Shown: positions 1 to 9,065 of the stretch, one piece after another
Numbering within the stretch: the first letter of the stretch is position 1
Layout: each line of letters opens with the position of its first letter
Source of the DNA: Devosia ginsengisoli
Lineage (GTDB): Bacteria; Pseudomonadota; Alphaproteobacteria; Rhizobiales; Devosiaceae
Length of the DNA: 64,000 nt
Direction of reading: 5' to 3'
Assembly: GCF_024707105.1 (NCBI RefSeq)
Contig: NZ_JANQAJ010000002.1
Location: 1 to 64,000, forward strand
Translations under genes and position numbers: made by a program
Notes under the pieces: generated by a model
Database searches by the model: none
Seen by the model: only the letters and a program-made list of their open reading frames with translations
Told to the model about the DNA's origin: nothing

Positions 1-2
1 CG

Positions 3-467
3 ATCTGGGCGACCATTTCGCTGGTTATCTTCATCGGTATCGTCATCTATTTCGGCGTGCCGAAGATGATCACCAAGATGCTCGACCAGCGCATCGCGCA
101 GATCGAAACCGACCTGGCCGAAGCCAAACGCCTGCGTGAAGAAGCCGAAGCCCTGCTGGTCGAATATGAGCGCAAGCGCGTCAGCGCCGAGGGCGAGGCC
201 GAAAGCATCGTCACCGCCGCCAGGGAAGAAGCCAAGCGCCTGGCCGACGACGCCAGCGTCAAGCTGGCCGACCTGATCGCCCGCCGGACCAAGGCCGTCG
301 AGGACAAGATCGCCCAGGCCGAGGCTCAGGCACTCGGTGAAGTGCGCGCCAGCGCCGCCGAACTCACCGTCTCGGCTGCCCGCATCGTGCTGAACCAGCA
401 GATGGCCAGCAAGGGTGACGACCTCGTCGCCAAGGCCATCGAGGATGTCGGCGCCAAGCTCAACTGA
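3..467 (+). CDS. atpF: F0F1 ATP synthase subunit b (5' end outside window)
   Basis: The reading frame is open from the first bases of the window and ends at a stop at 467. The first visible residues form a hydrophobic membrane segment (ISLVIFIGIVIYFGVP), followed by a long charged helix rich in Ala, Glu, Lys and Arg. This is the one-membrane-helix plus coiled-coil layout of the peripheral stalk subunit b, which ties F1 to the membrane F0 sector of ATP synthase. About 154 residues are visible; a full b subunit is about 160-170, so only the very N terminus is missing. In this order two b-type genes usually lie in tandem; which of the two this is cannot be told from the fragment. A strong terminator follows. 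Confidence 0.88.
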   Translation: MWATISLVIFIGIVIYFGVPKMITKMLDQRIAQIETDLAEAKRLREEAEALLVEYERKRVSAEGEAESIVTAAREEAKRLADDASVKLADLIARRTKAVEDKIAQAEAQALGEVRASAAELTVSAARIVLNQQMASKGDDLVAKAIEDVGAKLN

Positions 468-487
468 GCGGCAACGCAGAACAGATC

Positions 488-516
488 AAAGGGCGGGCAT
501 TTATGCCCGCCCTTTT
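488..516 (+). terminator. Rho-independent terminator after the ATP synthase gene
   Basis: A perfect 10-bp stem (491-500 paired with 503-512) with a 2-base gap is followed by TTTT. It lies about 20 bases after the stop codon of the subunit b gene and separates that operon from the gcv promoter. Confidence 0.85.
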
Positions 517-570
517 CGTTTGCGCTACAATCGCCGTCGAGCGCCGCAAGGGGACAAGCATAAAGGCACG

Positions 571-599
571 TTGACGCGCCCCGGAATCTCGACCATGTT
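571..599 (+). promoter_or_regulatory. Probable sigma70-type promoter of the gcv operon
   Basis: TTGACG at 571-576 and CATGTT at 594-599 are separated by 17 bases. They sit directly upstream of the first aptamer of the glycine riboswitch, so a transcript starting near 606 would contain the whole riboswitch. The -10 match is only moderate. Confidence 0.45.
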
Positions 600-605
600 G
601 CGGCC

Positions 606-790
606 ACTGCGGGAGAGATTGGATTTTCTCCAGCGCCGAAGGAGCAACCGCCCCGGAAACTCTCAGGCAAAAGGACCGCAGCACACTACAACTCTGGAAA
701 GCGGACCGGCACGTTGCACGGTCCCACCGAAGGAGCAACCGGCGCTCAGCCGGGAAATCTCTCAGGTGAGGAGGACAGAGGGGGCACGAT
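606..790 (+). promoter_or_regulatory. Tandem glycine riboswitch (gcvT leader)
   Basis: Two consecutive glycine-aptamer cores are visible. Aptamer 1 (about 609-682) contains GGGAGAG, CGCCGAAGGAGCAACCG and CTCTCAGGCAAAAGGACCG. Aptamer 2 (about 692-785) contains CTCTGGAAAG, CACCGAAGGAGCAACCG and CTCTCAGGTGAGGAGGACAGAG. These are the conserved signatures of the glycine riboswitch, which normally switches on glycine cleavage genes when glycine is abundant. It lies about 55 bases before the gcvT start, in the expected place. No clear intrinsic terminator is visible between the second aptamer and gcvT, so control of translation initiation is the more likely output (inference). Confidence 0.93.
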
Positions 791-845
791 TTCGCCGTAT
801 GGCGAAACCAGTCGTGTCGCCTTGTTCAGTTTCCAGGATGTGTTG

Positions 846-2015
846 ATGGCCGAAACCTCAGCCGAAAACCTCAAGACCACCCCGCTTTTCGAGCGCCATC
901 AGGCTGCAGGCGGCCGCATGGTGCCGTTCGGGGGCTATTCGCTCCCCGTGCAATATCCGTCCGGCATCATGGCCGAACACAAATGGACCCGCGAACAGGC
1001 CGGCCTGTTCGACGTCTCCCATATGGGACCGAGCTTCCTGGTACTCGACAATCCCAGCGGCAACGCCGAGGCCGATCATGCCGCCATATCAGCCGTCATC
1101 GAACCGCTGATTTCAAGCGACATTGCCGGCCTCAAGCCTGGCCAGATCCGCTATTCGCTGCTGCTCAACGACAATGGCGGCGTGCTGGACGACCTGATGG
1201 TCGCCCGTTCGCCGCTGGTCGCAGGAGGGCTCTATATCGTTGTCAATGCCGGCACCAAGGATGCCGATTTTGCACGCATCGAAGCGGCGGCGGTCGGCAA
1301 GGCCCGCCTGATCCGGGCCGATAGCAATTATGCCCTGCTCGCCCTGCAGGGGCCGGAAGCGGTCAATGTCATGGCGCAGATCGCGCCCGGCGCGACCGAT
1401 CTCGGCTTCATGACCTACAATGCCTTCGACTGGGGCAGCGACAAGATCGTGGTCTCGCGTTGCGGCTATACCGGCGAAGACGGGTTCGAAATTCTGGTCG
1501 TCTCGCGTGACGCCGTCGCGCTGTGGGATGCCCTGCTCGCCGATCCTCGCGTCAAGCCGGTCGGGCTCGGCGCCCGCGACAGCCTGCGACTCGAGGCTGG
1601 CCTGCCGCTCTATGGCCACGACCTGGACGAAACCGTCTCCCCCGTCGAAGCCGATCTCGGCTTCGCCATCTCCAAGCGCCGCCGCGAGGTCGGTGATTTC
1701 CCCGGCGCCGCCAGAATTCTCGCCGAACGCGAAAACGGCCCGTCGCGCATCCGCATCGGGCTGATCGTCGAAGGCGCCCCGGCCCGCGAAGGCGCCGAAA
1801 TCCTCGATGCCTCGGGCAATGCCATCGGCGTCGTCACCAGCGGTGGTTTCGCCCCGTCGCTGGGCAAGGCCATTGCGCTGGGCTTCGTGCCACCCGCCCA
1901 TTCCACCCAGGGCAGCAAACTCCAGGTGTCGGTCCGTGGCCGCGCCCAGCCGGCCGAAGTGGTTCCCACCCCCTTCGTGCCGCATCGCTATTTCCGCAAA
2001 GCCAAAGCCAGTTGA
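846..2015 (+). CDS. gcvT: Glycine cleavage system aminomethyltransferase (T protein)
   Basis: This 389-residue protein transfers the methylene group from the lipoyl arm of GcvH to tetrahydrofolate and releases ammonia. The N terminus (FERHQAAGGRMVPFGGYSLP) and the later stretch GLFDVSHMGP are typical of GcvT, as are SLRLEAGLPLYGHDLDE and the C-terminal TSGGFAPSLGKAIALGFV. The frame is open upstream to 714, but that part overlaps the riboswitch; ATG at 846 gives the usual family length. It is the first gene of gcvT-gcvH-gcvPA-gcvPB and is presumably controlled by the glycine riboswitch. Confidence 0.96.
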   Translation: MAETSAENLKTTPLFERHQAAGGRMVPFGGYSLPVQYPSGIMAEHKWTREQAGLFDVSHMGPSFLVLDNPSGNAEADHAAISAVIEPLISSDIAGLKPGQIRYSLLLNDNGGVLDDLMVARSPLVAGGLYIVVNAGTKDADFARIEAAAVGKARLIRADSNYALLALQGPEAVNVMAQIAPGATDLGFMTYNAFDWGSDKIVVSRCGYTGEDGFEILVVSRDAVALWDALLADPRVKPVGLGARDSLRLEAGLPLYGHDLDETVSPVEADLGFAISKRRREVGDFPGAARILAERENGPSRIRIGLIVEGAPAREGAEILDASGNAIGVVTSGGFAPSLGKAIALGFVPPAHSTQGSKLQVSVRGRAQPAEVVPTPFVPHRYFRKAKAS

Positions 2016-2025
2016 GAGGCCAGCC

Positions 2026-2391
2026 ATGACCACCAAATTCACCCCTGACCACGAATATATCCGCGTCGAGGGCTCGACCGGCATTGTCGGTATCACCAAT
2101 TATGCCCAGGAAGCCCTGGGCGACATCGTCTTCGTCGAGCTGCCCAGCGTCGGCAAGGTGCTGAAGAAGGGCGACGAAGCTGCCGTGGTTGAAAGCGTCA
2201 AGGCTGCCTCGGAAATCTATGCCCCCGTCGCCGGCACCGTGACCGAGGTCAACGAAGCCCTTTCGAGCGAACCAGGCCTCATCAATGCCGATCCGGAAGC
2301 CGGCGGCTGGATCTACAAGATCGCCATATCAAATGCCGGCGAGCTCGATGGCCTGCTCGACGCCGCCGGCTATGCGGACCTGACGAAGTAA
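2026..2391 (+). CDS. gcvH: Glycine cleavage system H protein
   Basis: This 121-residue lipoyl carrier shuttles the aminomethyl intermediate between the P, T and L proteins. The lipoylation lysine lies in [13 protein letters not shown], and the closing GGWIYKI is typical of the family. The length is normal. It starts at ATG 2026, 10 bases after gcvT. The frame is open further upstream inside gcvT, but that part is out-of-frame overlap with no homology to the family. Confidence 0.97.
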   Translation: MTTKFTPDHEYIRVEGSTGIVGITNYAQEALGDIVFVELPSVGKVLKKGDEAAVVESVKAASEIYAPVAGTVTEVNEALSSEPGLINADPEAGGWIYKIAISNAGELDGLLDAAGYADLTK

Positions 2392-2399
2392 GAGGCATC

Positions 2400-3743
2400 A
2401 TGCGCTACCTCCCCCATTCCGACCATGAACGCGCCGAAATGCTCGGCGTCATCGGCGCTGCCGATATCGACGCACTGTTCAGTGCCGTCCCCAAATCGGC
2501 GCTCAAGAGCTTCGATCTCGGCCTGCCCGCCCATAGCCCCGAATTCCTGGTCGAAGCCCATATGCGGGCTCTGGCCGGCAAGAACCGCGCGGGCGCCGAT
2601 GGCCCGTTCTTCGTCGGTGCCGGCGCCTATCGCCACCATGTGCCGGCCACGGTCGATCACCTGATTCAGCGCTCGGAATGGCTCACCGCCTATACGCCCT
2701 ACCAGCCGGAAATCTCGCAGGGCACCCTGCAGATGCTGTTCGAGTTCCAGACCCAGGTAGCCAAACTCACCGGCATGGATGTGGCCAATGCCTCCATGTA
2801 TGACGGCTCCACCGGAACGGCCGAGGCCGTGCTGATGGCCCGCCGCCTGACGCGCCGCAACAAGATCGTGCTGTCGGGCGGTCTCCATCCGCATTACCGC
2901 GACGTGGTTCGCGCCTATCTCAAGGACGATGCCGATCTGCAATGTCTTTCCGCCTCGCCGGAAGGCCAGGGCGACATTCTCGACCATATCGACGAACAGA
3001 CCGCTGCCATCGTCATCCAGACACCGGACTTCTATGGCCATCTGCGCAATCTCAAGGTCGCGGCCGATGCCGCCCATGCCAAGGGCGCGCTGCTGATCGT
3101 GGTCATCACCGAAGTGGTGTCGCTCGGCCTGCTCGAGGCGCCGGGCGCCTATGGCGCCGATATCGTGGTGGCCGAGGGGCAGTCCATCGGCAATGCACTC
3201 AATTTCGGCGGGCCCTATCTCGGCCTCATGGCGACCCGCAAGGAATTCATCCGCCAGATGCCAGGCCGGCTCTGCGGGGAAACCGTCGATGCCGAAGGCC
3301 AGCGCGGCTTTGTGCTGACGCTCTCGACCCGTGAGCAGCATATCCGCCGCGAGAAGGCGACATCAAATATCTGCACCAATTCGGGCCTCTGCGCCCTCGC
3401 CTTCTCCATCCATATGGCGCTGCTGGGCGAAGCCGGCTTCACCCGCCTCGCCCGCCTCAATCATGAGCGCGCCTGCAAGCTGGCCGATGCGCTGGCCGCG
3501 GTACCGGGCGTCACCCTGCTCAACAAGAGCTTCTTCAACGAGATGACCATCCGCGTGGCCAAGCCGGCGGTGGAGGTTGTCGAAGCGCTTGCCGCCCGCG
3601 GCATCCTGGCCGGTGTGCCCGCCAGCCGCCTTGAGCCTGACGACCAGAACACCGCCAACCTCATCATTCTGGCCGCCACCGAACTCACCACCGATGCCGA
3701 CATCGCCGCGCTCTGCGCCGCCCTTGCGGAGGAACTGCAATGA
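2400..3743 (+). CDS. gcvPA: Glycine dehydrogenase (decarboxylating) subunit 1
   Basis: This 447-residue protein is the N-terminal half of a two-subunit P protein, which decarboxylates glycine with [18 protein letters not shown] is a typical start, and the stretch around [14 protein letters not shown] is conserved in the alpha subunit. Many relatives in this order encode the P protein as one chain of about 950 residues; here it is split into two genes overlapping by 4 bases. The start is 8 bases after gcvH, which indicates one operon. Confidence 0.95.
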   Translation: MRYLPHSDHERAEMLGVIGAADIDALFSAVPKSALKSFDLGLPAHSPEFLVEAHMRALAGKNRAGADGPFFVGAGAYRHHVPATVDHLIQRSEWLTAYTPYQPEISQGTLQMLFEFQTQVAKLTGMDVANASMYDGSTGTAEAVLMARRLTRRNKIVLSGGLHPHYRDVVRAYLKDDADLQCLSASPEGQGDILDHIDEQTAAIVIQTPDFYGHLRNLKVAADAAHAKGALLIVVITEVVSLGLLEAPGAYGADIVVAEGQSIGNALNFGGPYLGLMATRKEFIRQMPGRLCGETVDAEGQRGFVLTLSTREQHIRREKATSNICTNSGLCALAFSIHMALLGEAGFTRLARLNHERACKLADALAAVPGVTLLNKSFFNEMTIRVAKPAVEVVEALAARGILAGVPASRLEPDDQNTANLIILAATELTTDADIAALCAALAEELQ

Positions 3744-5287
3744 GCATGAACAATCAGGGCCGCCCCACTGGCACCGGCACATCGAGCTTTGCGGCCTCTA
3801 CCGGATCGGCCCTGCTGCCCAACGAACCGCTGCTGTTCGAAATCGGCGACACCGAGCATTCGGGCGTCGATCTACCGGATGTCAGCATCTCGACCAGCCG
3901 TCTCGGCGGCTTCGAACGCAAGATGCAGCTCGACCTGGCCGGGCTCACCGAGCCCGAGGCGATGCGCCATTATGTGCGCCTGTCGCGCCTCAACCACTCG
4001 ATCGACAGCGGCATGTATCCGCTCGGCTCGTGCACGATGAAACACAATCCGCGCCTCAACGAGAAGATGGCCCGCCTGCCCGGCTTTGCCGATATCCATC
4101 CGCTACAGCCGGTTTCGACCGTGCAGGGTGCGCTGGAGTTGATGGAGCAACTCAGCCACTGGCTGATGACGCTCACCAATACGGCCGCCGTGGCGTTGAC
4201 GCCCAAGGCCGGCGCCCATGGCGAGCTGCTGGGCATGATGGCCATCAAGGCGGCGCAGGATGCGGCCGGCCAGGCCCACCGCAGGATCGTGTTGGTGCCG
4301 GAAAGCGCCCATGGCACCAATCCGGCCACCGCAGCTTTCCTCGGCTATACCGTGAAGGCCATCCCCGCCCGTGACGACGGTACGGTGGATGTGCAAGCCG
4401 TCAAGGATGCGCTGTCATCAGACGTGGCGGCGATCATGCTGACCAATCCCAATACCTGCGGCCTGTTCGAGCCTCAGGTGATCGAGATTGCCGAGGCGGT
4501 GCATGCGGCCGGGGCGTTCTTCTACTGCGATGGCGCCAATTTCAACGCCATCATGGGTGTCGTCCGCCCGGGCGATCTCGGCATCGACGCCATGCATATC
4601 AATCTGCACAAGACCTTCTCGACGCCCCATGGCGGCGGCGGTCCCGGTGCCGGCCCAGTGGTGCTGTCGAAAGCGCTGGCGCCATTCGCGCCGGTTCCGT
4701 TCGTCCGCAAGGGCGATAACGGCCTCGAACTGGTCGAGCATGCCGAGGGCGATGCGTTGGGCCGTATCACCGCCTTCCAGGGCCAGATGGGCATGTATGT
4801 CCGTGCGTTAACCTACATGCTCAGCCATGGCGGCGACGGGCTGGCCCAGGCGGCGCAGGATGCGGTGCTCAACGCCAACTATATCAAGGCCCGCCTCGCC
4901 CACGCCTTCTCGGTGCCCTTTGGCGATTATCCGACCATGCATGAAGCCCTGTTCGATGACAGTTTCCTTGCCGGGACTGGAGTCACCACGCTCGACTTCG
5001 CCAAAGCGCTGATCGACGAGGGCTTCCACCCGATGACCATGTATTTCCCGCTGGTCGTGCATGGCGCCATGCTGATCGAACCCACCGAAAGCGAGAGCAA
5101 ACAGACGCTCGACCACTTCTGTGCCGTGATGGAAGAGCTGGCCGCCGACGCCAAGGCCGGCAATGCCGCGCGTTTCACCTCGGCCCCGCTCAAGGCGCCA
5201 CGGCGCCGGCTGGACGAAACCCGCGCCGCGCGCTCGCCGATCCTGAAATGGGAGCGGGTGGAGGAATTGCCGCAGGCAGCGGAATAG
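3740..5287 (+). CDS. gcvPB: Glycine dehydrogenase (decarboxylating) subunit 2
   Basis: This 515-residue protein is the C-terminal half of the split P protein and carries the PLP-binding lysine in [30 protein letters not shown] and PNTCGLFEP are also conserved. Its ATG overlaps the gcvPA stop (ATGA arrangement), so the two subunits are translationally coupled, as expected for a heteromeric enzyme. A terminator directly follows, so the operon ends here; the L protein (lpd) is not in the window. Confidence 0.95.
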   Translation: MSMNNQGRPTGTGTSSFAASTGSALLPNEPLLFEIGDTEHSGVDLPDVSISTSRLGGFERKMQLDLAGLTEPEAMRHYVRLSRLNHSIDSGMYPLGSCTMKHNPRLNEKMARLPGFADIHPLQPVSTVQGALELMEQLSHWLMTLTNTAAVALTPKAGAHGELLGMMAIKAAQDAAGQAHRRIVLVPESAHGTNPATAAFLGYTVKAIPARDDGTVDVQAVKDALSSDVAAIMLTNPNTCGLFEPQVIEIAEAVHAAGAFFYCDGANFNAIMGVVRPGDLGIDAMHINLHKTFSTPHGGGGPGAGPVVLSKALAPFAPVPFVRKGDNGLELVEHAEGDALGRITAFQGQMGMYVRALTYMLSHGGDGLAQAAQDAVLNANYIKARLAHAFSVPFGDYPTMHEALFDDSFLAGTGVTTLDFAKALIDEGFHPMTMYFPLVVHGAMLIEPTESESKQTLDHFCAVMEELAADAKAGNAARFTSAPLKAPRRRLDETRAARSPILKWERVEELPQAAE

Positions 5288-5290
5288 TTC

Positions 5291-5318
5291 GAAGGGCGGC
5301 AGGTGACTGCCGCCCTTC
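5291..5318 (+). terminator. Terminator of the gcv operon
   Basis: A perfect 12-bp stem (5291-5302 with 5307-5318) encloses the 4-base loop GTGA, immediately after the gcvPB stop codon. The T-run after it is weak. It may also serve the convergent methyltransferase gene, whose stop is at 5324. Confidence 0.7.
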
Positions 5319-5323
5319 TCCCT

Positions 5324-6089
5324 TCAAGCCAGCTTCACCGCCTGTAGCCCCAGGAACAGCGGAAATTCCCCCGCTGCGCGCCTGTCGGCCTTGCTCTCAC
5401 CCTGCGCCGGCAAGTCGCCGATCTCTCTTATCCCCGTCAGCGCCATCCCTGCCATACTCAACGCCTCGGCATAGGCACCGAGCGGCCGGTGGTAGCTGCG
5501 CGTGGTGCCCTTGCCATGGCTCTGCATCGGCACGGCCAGCGGTGTCAGATAGGAGTCGAGCCTGCGGAACTTGAGCCCCCCTGCCCTCGTCCCAGCCCCA
5601 GCCGCTCTGCCGCGGCACGCGGAAGCAGGGATGCAGCATCACGATGGCCAGCCGCCCGCCGGGCTTCAGCAGGCTCGCGGCACTGGCCATAGCTGCATCG
5701 AGCGGATTGATATCCTGGATCGAGAGCAGGAAGCAGGCCGCGTCGAACCCGCTCGCCGGCAGATTGGCGTGGCGCGGCAGGCGCGTCACGTCGCCCACCA
5801 GAAAGCGGCCGCTGTCGCCATGGTTCTTCCGCGCCTCGGCGATCAGCCGGGGCGACAGGTCCACGCCGACGAAGCGGGCGCCCCGTTCCGCGACCGGCGG
5901 CGCCAGTATGCCCGGCCCGCAGCCCAGGTCGGCGATATGCTCGCCGGCTCGCGGATCGAGCATTTCCAGCAGCAAGGGCACGGCGAGGGTGCGGTGGTAG
6001 CGGCTGCCATTGCTGCCGGTCCAGCCGGCATACCAGTGCGCCACGGCGTCCCAGCTCTGCGAGCGGGCACGATTGATGTTTCGTTTCAT
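5324..6089 (-). pseudogene. Class I SAM-dependent methyltransferase, frameshifted
   Basis: Reading leftward from ATG at 6089, the first part contains the SAM-binding motif HIADLGCGPGIL, the acidic motif FVGVDLSPRLI, and LKPGGRLAIVMLHPCFRVP. This is a small-molecule type class I methyltransferase; the substrate is unknown. After the motif GWGWDEGRG the frame runs off, and the natural C terminus continues in another frame (LDSYLTPLAVPMQSHGKGTT, ending at 5324). The switch point is a run of six C at 5576-5581; five C restores a protein of about 254 residues. The frame is open upstream to 6182, but 6089 fits the family better. This may be a sequencing error rather than a true pseudogene. Confidence 0.75.
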
Positions 6090-6320
6090 GATTGGTCTCG
6101 GTGTCTCGAAAGCTGTTTCGAGAAGCGAGACGGCGTCGGTTTCGGAGATCGGCCTCACAGCCTTGCGGCCGGAACCCCGCATGCGCGCTCACACCGGCTG
6201 CACGGCAGCCGGATCAGCGGTCATGGATCGACACCGCCCTCAGGCGGTGCGGATACGAATGAAGTAGATCGCGGTTCTGGTCATACCGGCTCCATAGCCT
6301 GCCTAAGGCGGCAAACGCAA

Positions 6321-6908
6321 CTAGCCCCTGGTATCGAAGCCAACCCAGATGGTGATTTCTTCGCCGCCCAGATAAGGAATGGCGACGTTTTCGATGACCT
6401 TGACGAATTCGGCCGAGCGGGCCGGCGCGGTAATGGAAACCGGCAGAGTGTATTTCTCGGAGAACACCGCCTGCCCGTCACGCTCGACGGCAAAGCGGAT
6501 CGGGGCATTGACCGAGGACTGGTTGCCGGCAGGGCCGAGCAGCACACGGCCGACGACGCCCATATTGACCGTGATCAGCCCGTTGGACACCACGCAATTG
6601 CGCGAGGTTTCGTCGATCACACCCTGATATTGCAGCGTCCGGGCGTCGCCCACGCGACCGCTGCCATAGTAGAACATGGCCTCGCCGCCAGGGCGGATAC
6701 GGATCGGGGGGCACTGCGTGGCGATGGCGGGCAAGGCGCTGCTTTGCGCCTGGGCCACCGCGGCCGGCGTGGCCGTAGCGTTCTGCAATTGCTGGTTCTG
6801 CGTGGCATTACCGCCGCCAAACAGGCCGCCCATCGAGCATGCTGCTAGCAGCGTCGCGGTGGCGCAGGCGGCAGTCAGACGCAGCGTCAGGGAAAGGAAC
6901 TGGTTCAT
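6321..6908 (-). CDS. Predicted outer-membrane or periplasmic lipoprotein, unknown function
   Basis: This 195-residue protein starts at ATG 6908. It has a hydrophobic signal sequence ending in a lipobox (LLAAC, cysteine 24), a low-complexity Gly/Asn/Gln/Ala linker, and then a beta-rich domain with two cysteines (TQCPPIRIRPGG and SRNCVVSNG). I recognise the overall type as a conserved alphaproteobacterial lipoprotein but cannot assign a function. It is probably transcribed with the upstream peroxiredoxin gene, 23 bases away. Confidence 0.75.
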   Translation of the reverse strand: MNQFLSLTLRLTAACATATLLAACSMGGLFGGGNATQNQQLQNATATPAAVAQAQSSALPAIATQCPPIRIRPGGEAMFYYGSGRVGDARTLQYQGVIDETSRNCVVSNGLITVNMGVVGRVLLGPAGNQSSVNAPIRFAVERDGQAVFSEKYTLPVSITAPARSAEFVKVIENVAIPYLGGEEITIWVGFDTRG

Positions 6909-6931
6909 GAGGCTATCTCCTGACGCAAACA

Positions 6932-7426
6932 CTAGCTTCTGGCGGCTTCGAGCGCCATGAGAATGGCGGGCGCACCGCTGGCATTCACGCCCGGCGCGTC
7001 TTCGACGAAAACGGCATCGACGACGCCGTTGCGGATCAACATGGCCGAGCGCGCGAAGCGCTTGCCCATGCCGGAGCCCGACATGTCCTTGGCGAGCCCG
7101 AGGGCTTCGGCGAATTCGGCATTGCCATCGGCGATGAAGTCGATCTTGCCCAGTGCGCCGGAGGCTTCCGCCCAGGCTTTGATCACATGATGATCGTTGG
7201 CCGCGGCGCAGACAATGCGATCGACGCCGGCGGCGCGCAGCTTGGCCTCGTTGGCGATGAAGCCGGGGAGATGATTGACATGGCAGGTGGGCGTGAAGGC
7301 GCCCGGCACGGCGAAGAATACCACGAGCCCCGTTCCGAGAACGGCATCGCTGGTCGTGTCCGTCGCCCCTTCGGCATCTACAAGCTTTACCCGCACGGAC
7401 GGAACCGGACTGCCGCGTTCGATCAT
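6932..7426 (-). CDS. Peroxiredoxin, Prx5/hybrid type
   Basis: This thiol peroxidase of about 164 residues reduces hydrogen peroxide and organic peroxides. The peroxidatic cysteine is in PGAFTPTCHVNHLPGF (Cys48); a second cysteine is at about position 73. GSGMGKRFARSAMLIRNGVV is characteristic of the AhpE/Prx5 group. The frame is open upstream to 7519, which would add 31 residues unlike the family; ATG at 7426 gives the standard length but has only a weak ribosome site, so the start is uncertain. Confidence 0.88.
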   Translation of the reverse strand: MIERGSPVPSVRVKLVDAEGATDTTSDAVLGTGLVVFFAVPGAFTPTCHVNHLPGFIANEAKLRAAGVDRIVCAAANDHHVIKAWAEASGALGKIDFIADGNAEFAEALGLAKDMSGSGMGKRFARSAMLIRNGVVDAVFVEDAPGVNASGAPAILMALEAARS

Positions 7427-7549
7427 AAAAGGATGCGCCCCATGATTCAGGCCACCGGGCGGCGGCCATTGCTCGGTCTCAAGTGCAATCGGGATAAGCG
7501 GCTTTGGCGCCGCCGACAAGGCCTATTGCCCCTTTCCCCCTCACACCGT

Positions 7550-8365
7550 TCAGTCGGCCCGGGGTACCGCAATGGTACGCCTGACCTCGAAAGCCCCCAT
7601 ATCCGTCAGGAATGTGAGCTGAACAGCCTGGTTTTCCAAGTCAAATTCATCGGCCTTGCCCAGGATGGGAATGAGCACTAGGTGCGGTTCCGGGCTTTTT
7701 TGCGGCGTGCCGAACAGCGGCTCGCCACCATCCGTCGCGGCGATCAGCGAGGCGGGGTCGACGCCGGGATCGTCAATCCGCACCGCCAGCATGCCGGCGT
7801 CGCTCCACAATTCGACATCGCCAATGGGCTGCCGGTCCTCCGCCCATTCCATAGGCGTCGTAGCCAGGGCCTGGCGAAGGCGCAGCCCATTGGGACGATC
7901 CGGCGCGGCATCGGCCAGCGGCAGGGAGAAACGCGCCTGGGCCGGCACGCAGATATCCGAGCAAATGCCAAGGACGGCGCTGAGTTCGGCATTGGGCGAC
8001 CCCGGCTGCACCGTCAGTTCCACCGGCAGGACGGTGGGGCCGAAATAGGCGTAGTCGAGATAGTCGGCGGTTTCCTGCCGGGTCGGGTAAGGCCAGAGAA
8101 TCCGGTTGCCGAGCACGCCCGTCGAGCCGGCAAAGTCCAGTTCGGTCGGCAGGCCCGTATCGCCGGGAACGCGCCAATAGGTCTTGTCGGTCTCGGGCAT
8201 GTCGATTTCGAGCCCAATCAGCGTCGTGCCATCGGGCTTGATTTGCCCGGTGCTGATCAACCGCAACTTCACGCCGGGCGCGACCTCCTGCCAGGCGGTT
8301 TCGCCCGCATGGACGGGACCGGCAAGCAAGGCAAGGCTGAGGGCAAGCAATATGGGATGACGCAT
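7550..8365 (-). CDS. Secreted DsbD-alpha-like protein
   Basis: This 271-residue protein has a clear Sec signal peptide (MRHPILLALSLALLAGPVHA). It resembles the periplasmic alpha domain of the disulfide reductase DsbD, with a cysteine pair in GICSDICVPA (Cys135 and Cys139) and flanking beta-strand segments. No membrane or thioredoxin domain follows, so it is a stand-alone version that may pass reducing equivalents to periplasmic partners (inference). It lies next to yqgE, transcribed divergently, as in many Hyphomicrobiales. Confidence 0.82.
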   Translation of the reverse strand: MRHPILLALSLALLAGPVHAGETAWQEVAPGVKLRLISTGQIKPDGTTLIGLEIDMPETDKTYWRVPGDTGLPTELDFAGSTGVLGNRILWPYPTRQETADYLDYAYFGPTVLPVELTVQPGSPNAELSAVLGICSDICVPAQARFSLPLADAAPDRPNGLRLRQALATTPMEWAEDRQPIGDVELWSDAGMLAVRIDDPGVDPASLIAATDGGEPLFGTPQKSPEPHLVLIPILGKADEFDLENQAVQLTFLTDMGAFEVRRTIAVPRAD

Positions 8366-8489
8366 GGGAAAGGGATTAGCGCAGGAACGGGTTTAGAAAT
8401 AGCTGATGGTCCATCATGCCTTCGTGAAGCGCGGCCCGATCAGGCCAACGTAACTTGGCAGGGGAGCCGACCATGCCTACAATTAGCGC

Positions 8490-9065
8490 ATGAATTCGCT
8501 CGAAGGACAATTTCTTGTCGCCATGCCTGACATGAGTGACGAGCGCTTCGCGGAAAGCGTCATCCTGCTCGTCGGCCATGGCGACGAGGGCGCCATGGGT
8601 ATCGTGGTCAATCAGGAACTGGCCAATCTGCGCTTTGCCGACATTCTGGACGAGCTCGACCTGGGCGATCCCGATGCGGTCATCCGCCTGCCCGATTCCA
8701 TCCGCCAGCGCATGGTTATGCGTGGCGGGCCGGTGGAAAAGGGCCGCGGCTTCGTGCTGCATTCGCCGGACTATCGCAGCGGCAATACCTATCCGGTGAC
8801 CGAGGGCATCTGCCTTACCGCGACGCTCGATATTCTCAAGGCCATGGCCTTCGGGCCGGCGCCGCGCGCGTCGCTGTTCGCCCTGGGCTGCTGCGGCTGG
8901 AGCGCCGGCCAGCTCGAAGGCGAGATCGGCGACAATGGCTGGCTGACCGCGCCGTTCAGCCCGGCTTTGCTGTTCGAAACCCCGGTGGAAGAGCGCTATG
9001 ATGCGGCCCTGGCCAGCCTGCGGATCACCCGGGCGAGCCTGAGCCCCGACGCTGGCCACGCCTAG
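8490..9065 (+). CDS. YqgE/AlgH family protein
   Basis: This 191-residue protein matches the UPF0301/YqgE family: GQFLVAMPDMSDERFAESVI at the N terminus, then GAMGIVVNQ, and ALGCCGWSAGQLEGEI later. The family's role is not firmly established; AlgH was named from a genetic link to alginate expression in Pseudomonas. The start ATG 8490 is the natural one. Its stop overlaps the stop of the convergent EAL gene by 4 bases. Confidence 0.92.
   Translation: MNSLEGQFLVAMPDMSDERFAESVILLVGHGDEGAMGIVVNQELANLRFADILDELDLGDPDAVIRLPDSIRQRMVMRGGPVEKGRGFVLHSPDYRSGNTYPVTEGICLTATLDILKAMAFGPAPRASLFALGCCGWSAGQLEGEIGDNGWLTAPFSPALLFETPVEERYDAALASLRITRASLSPDAGHA

Noticed and set aside
5571..6848. Long rightward open frame over the methyltransferase and lipoprotein genes
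   Set aside because: It is antisense to two genes with clear protein motifs and has the His/Arg/Gly-rich composition of a GC-driven shadow frame.
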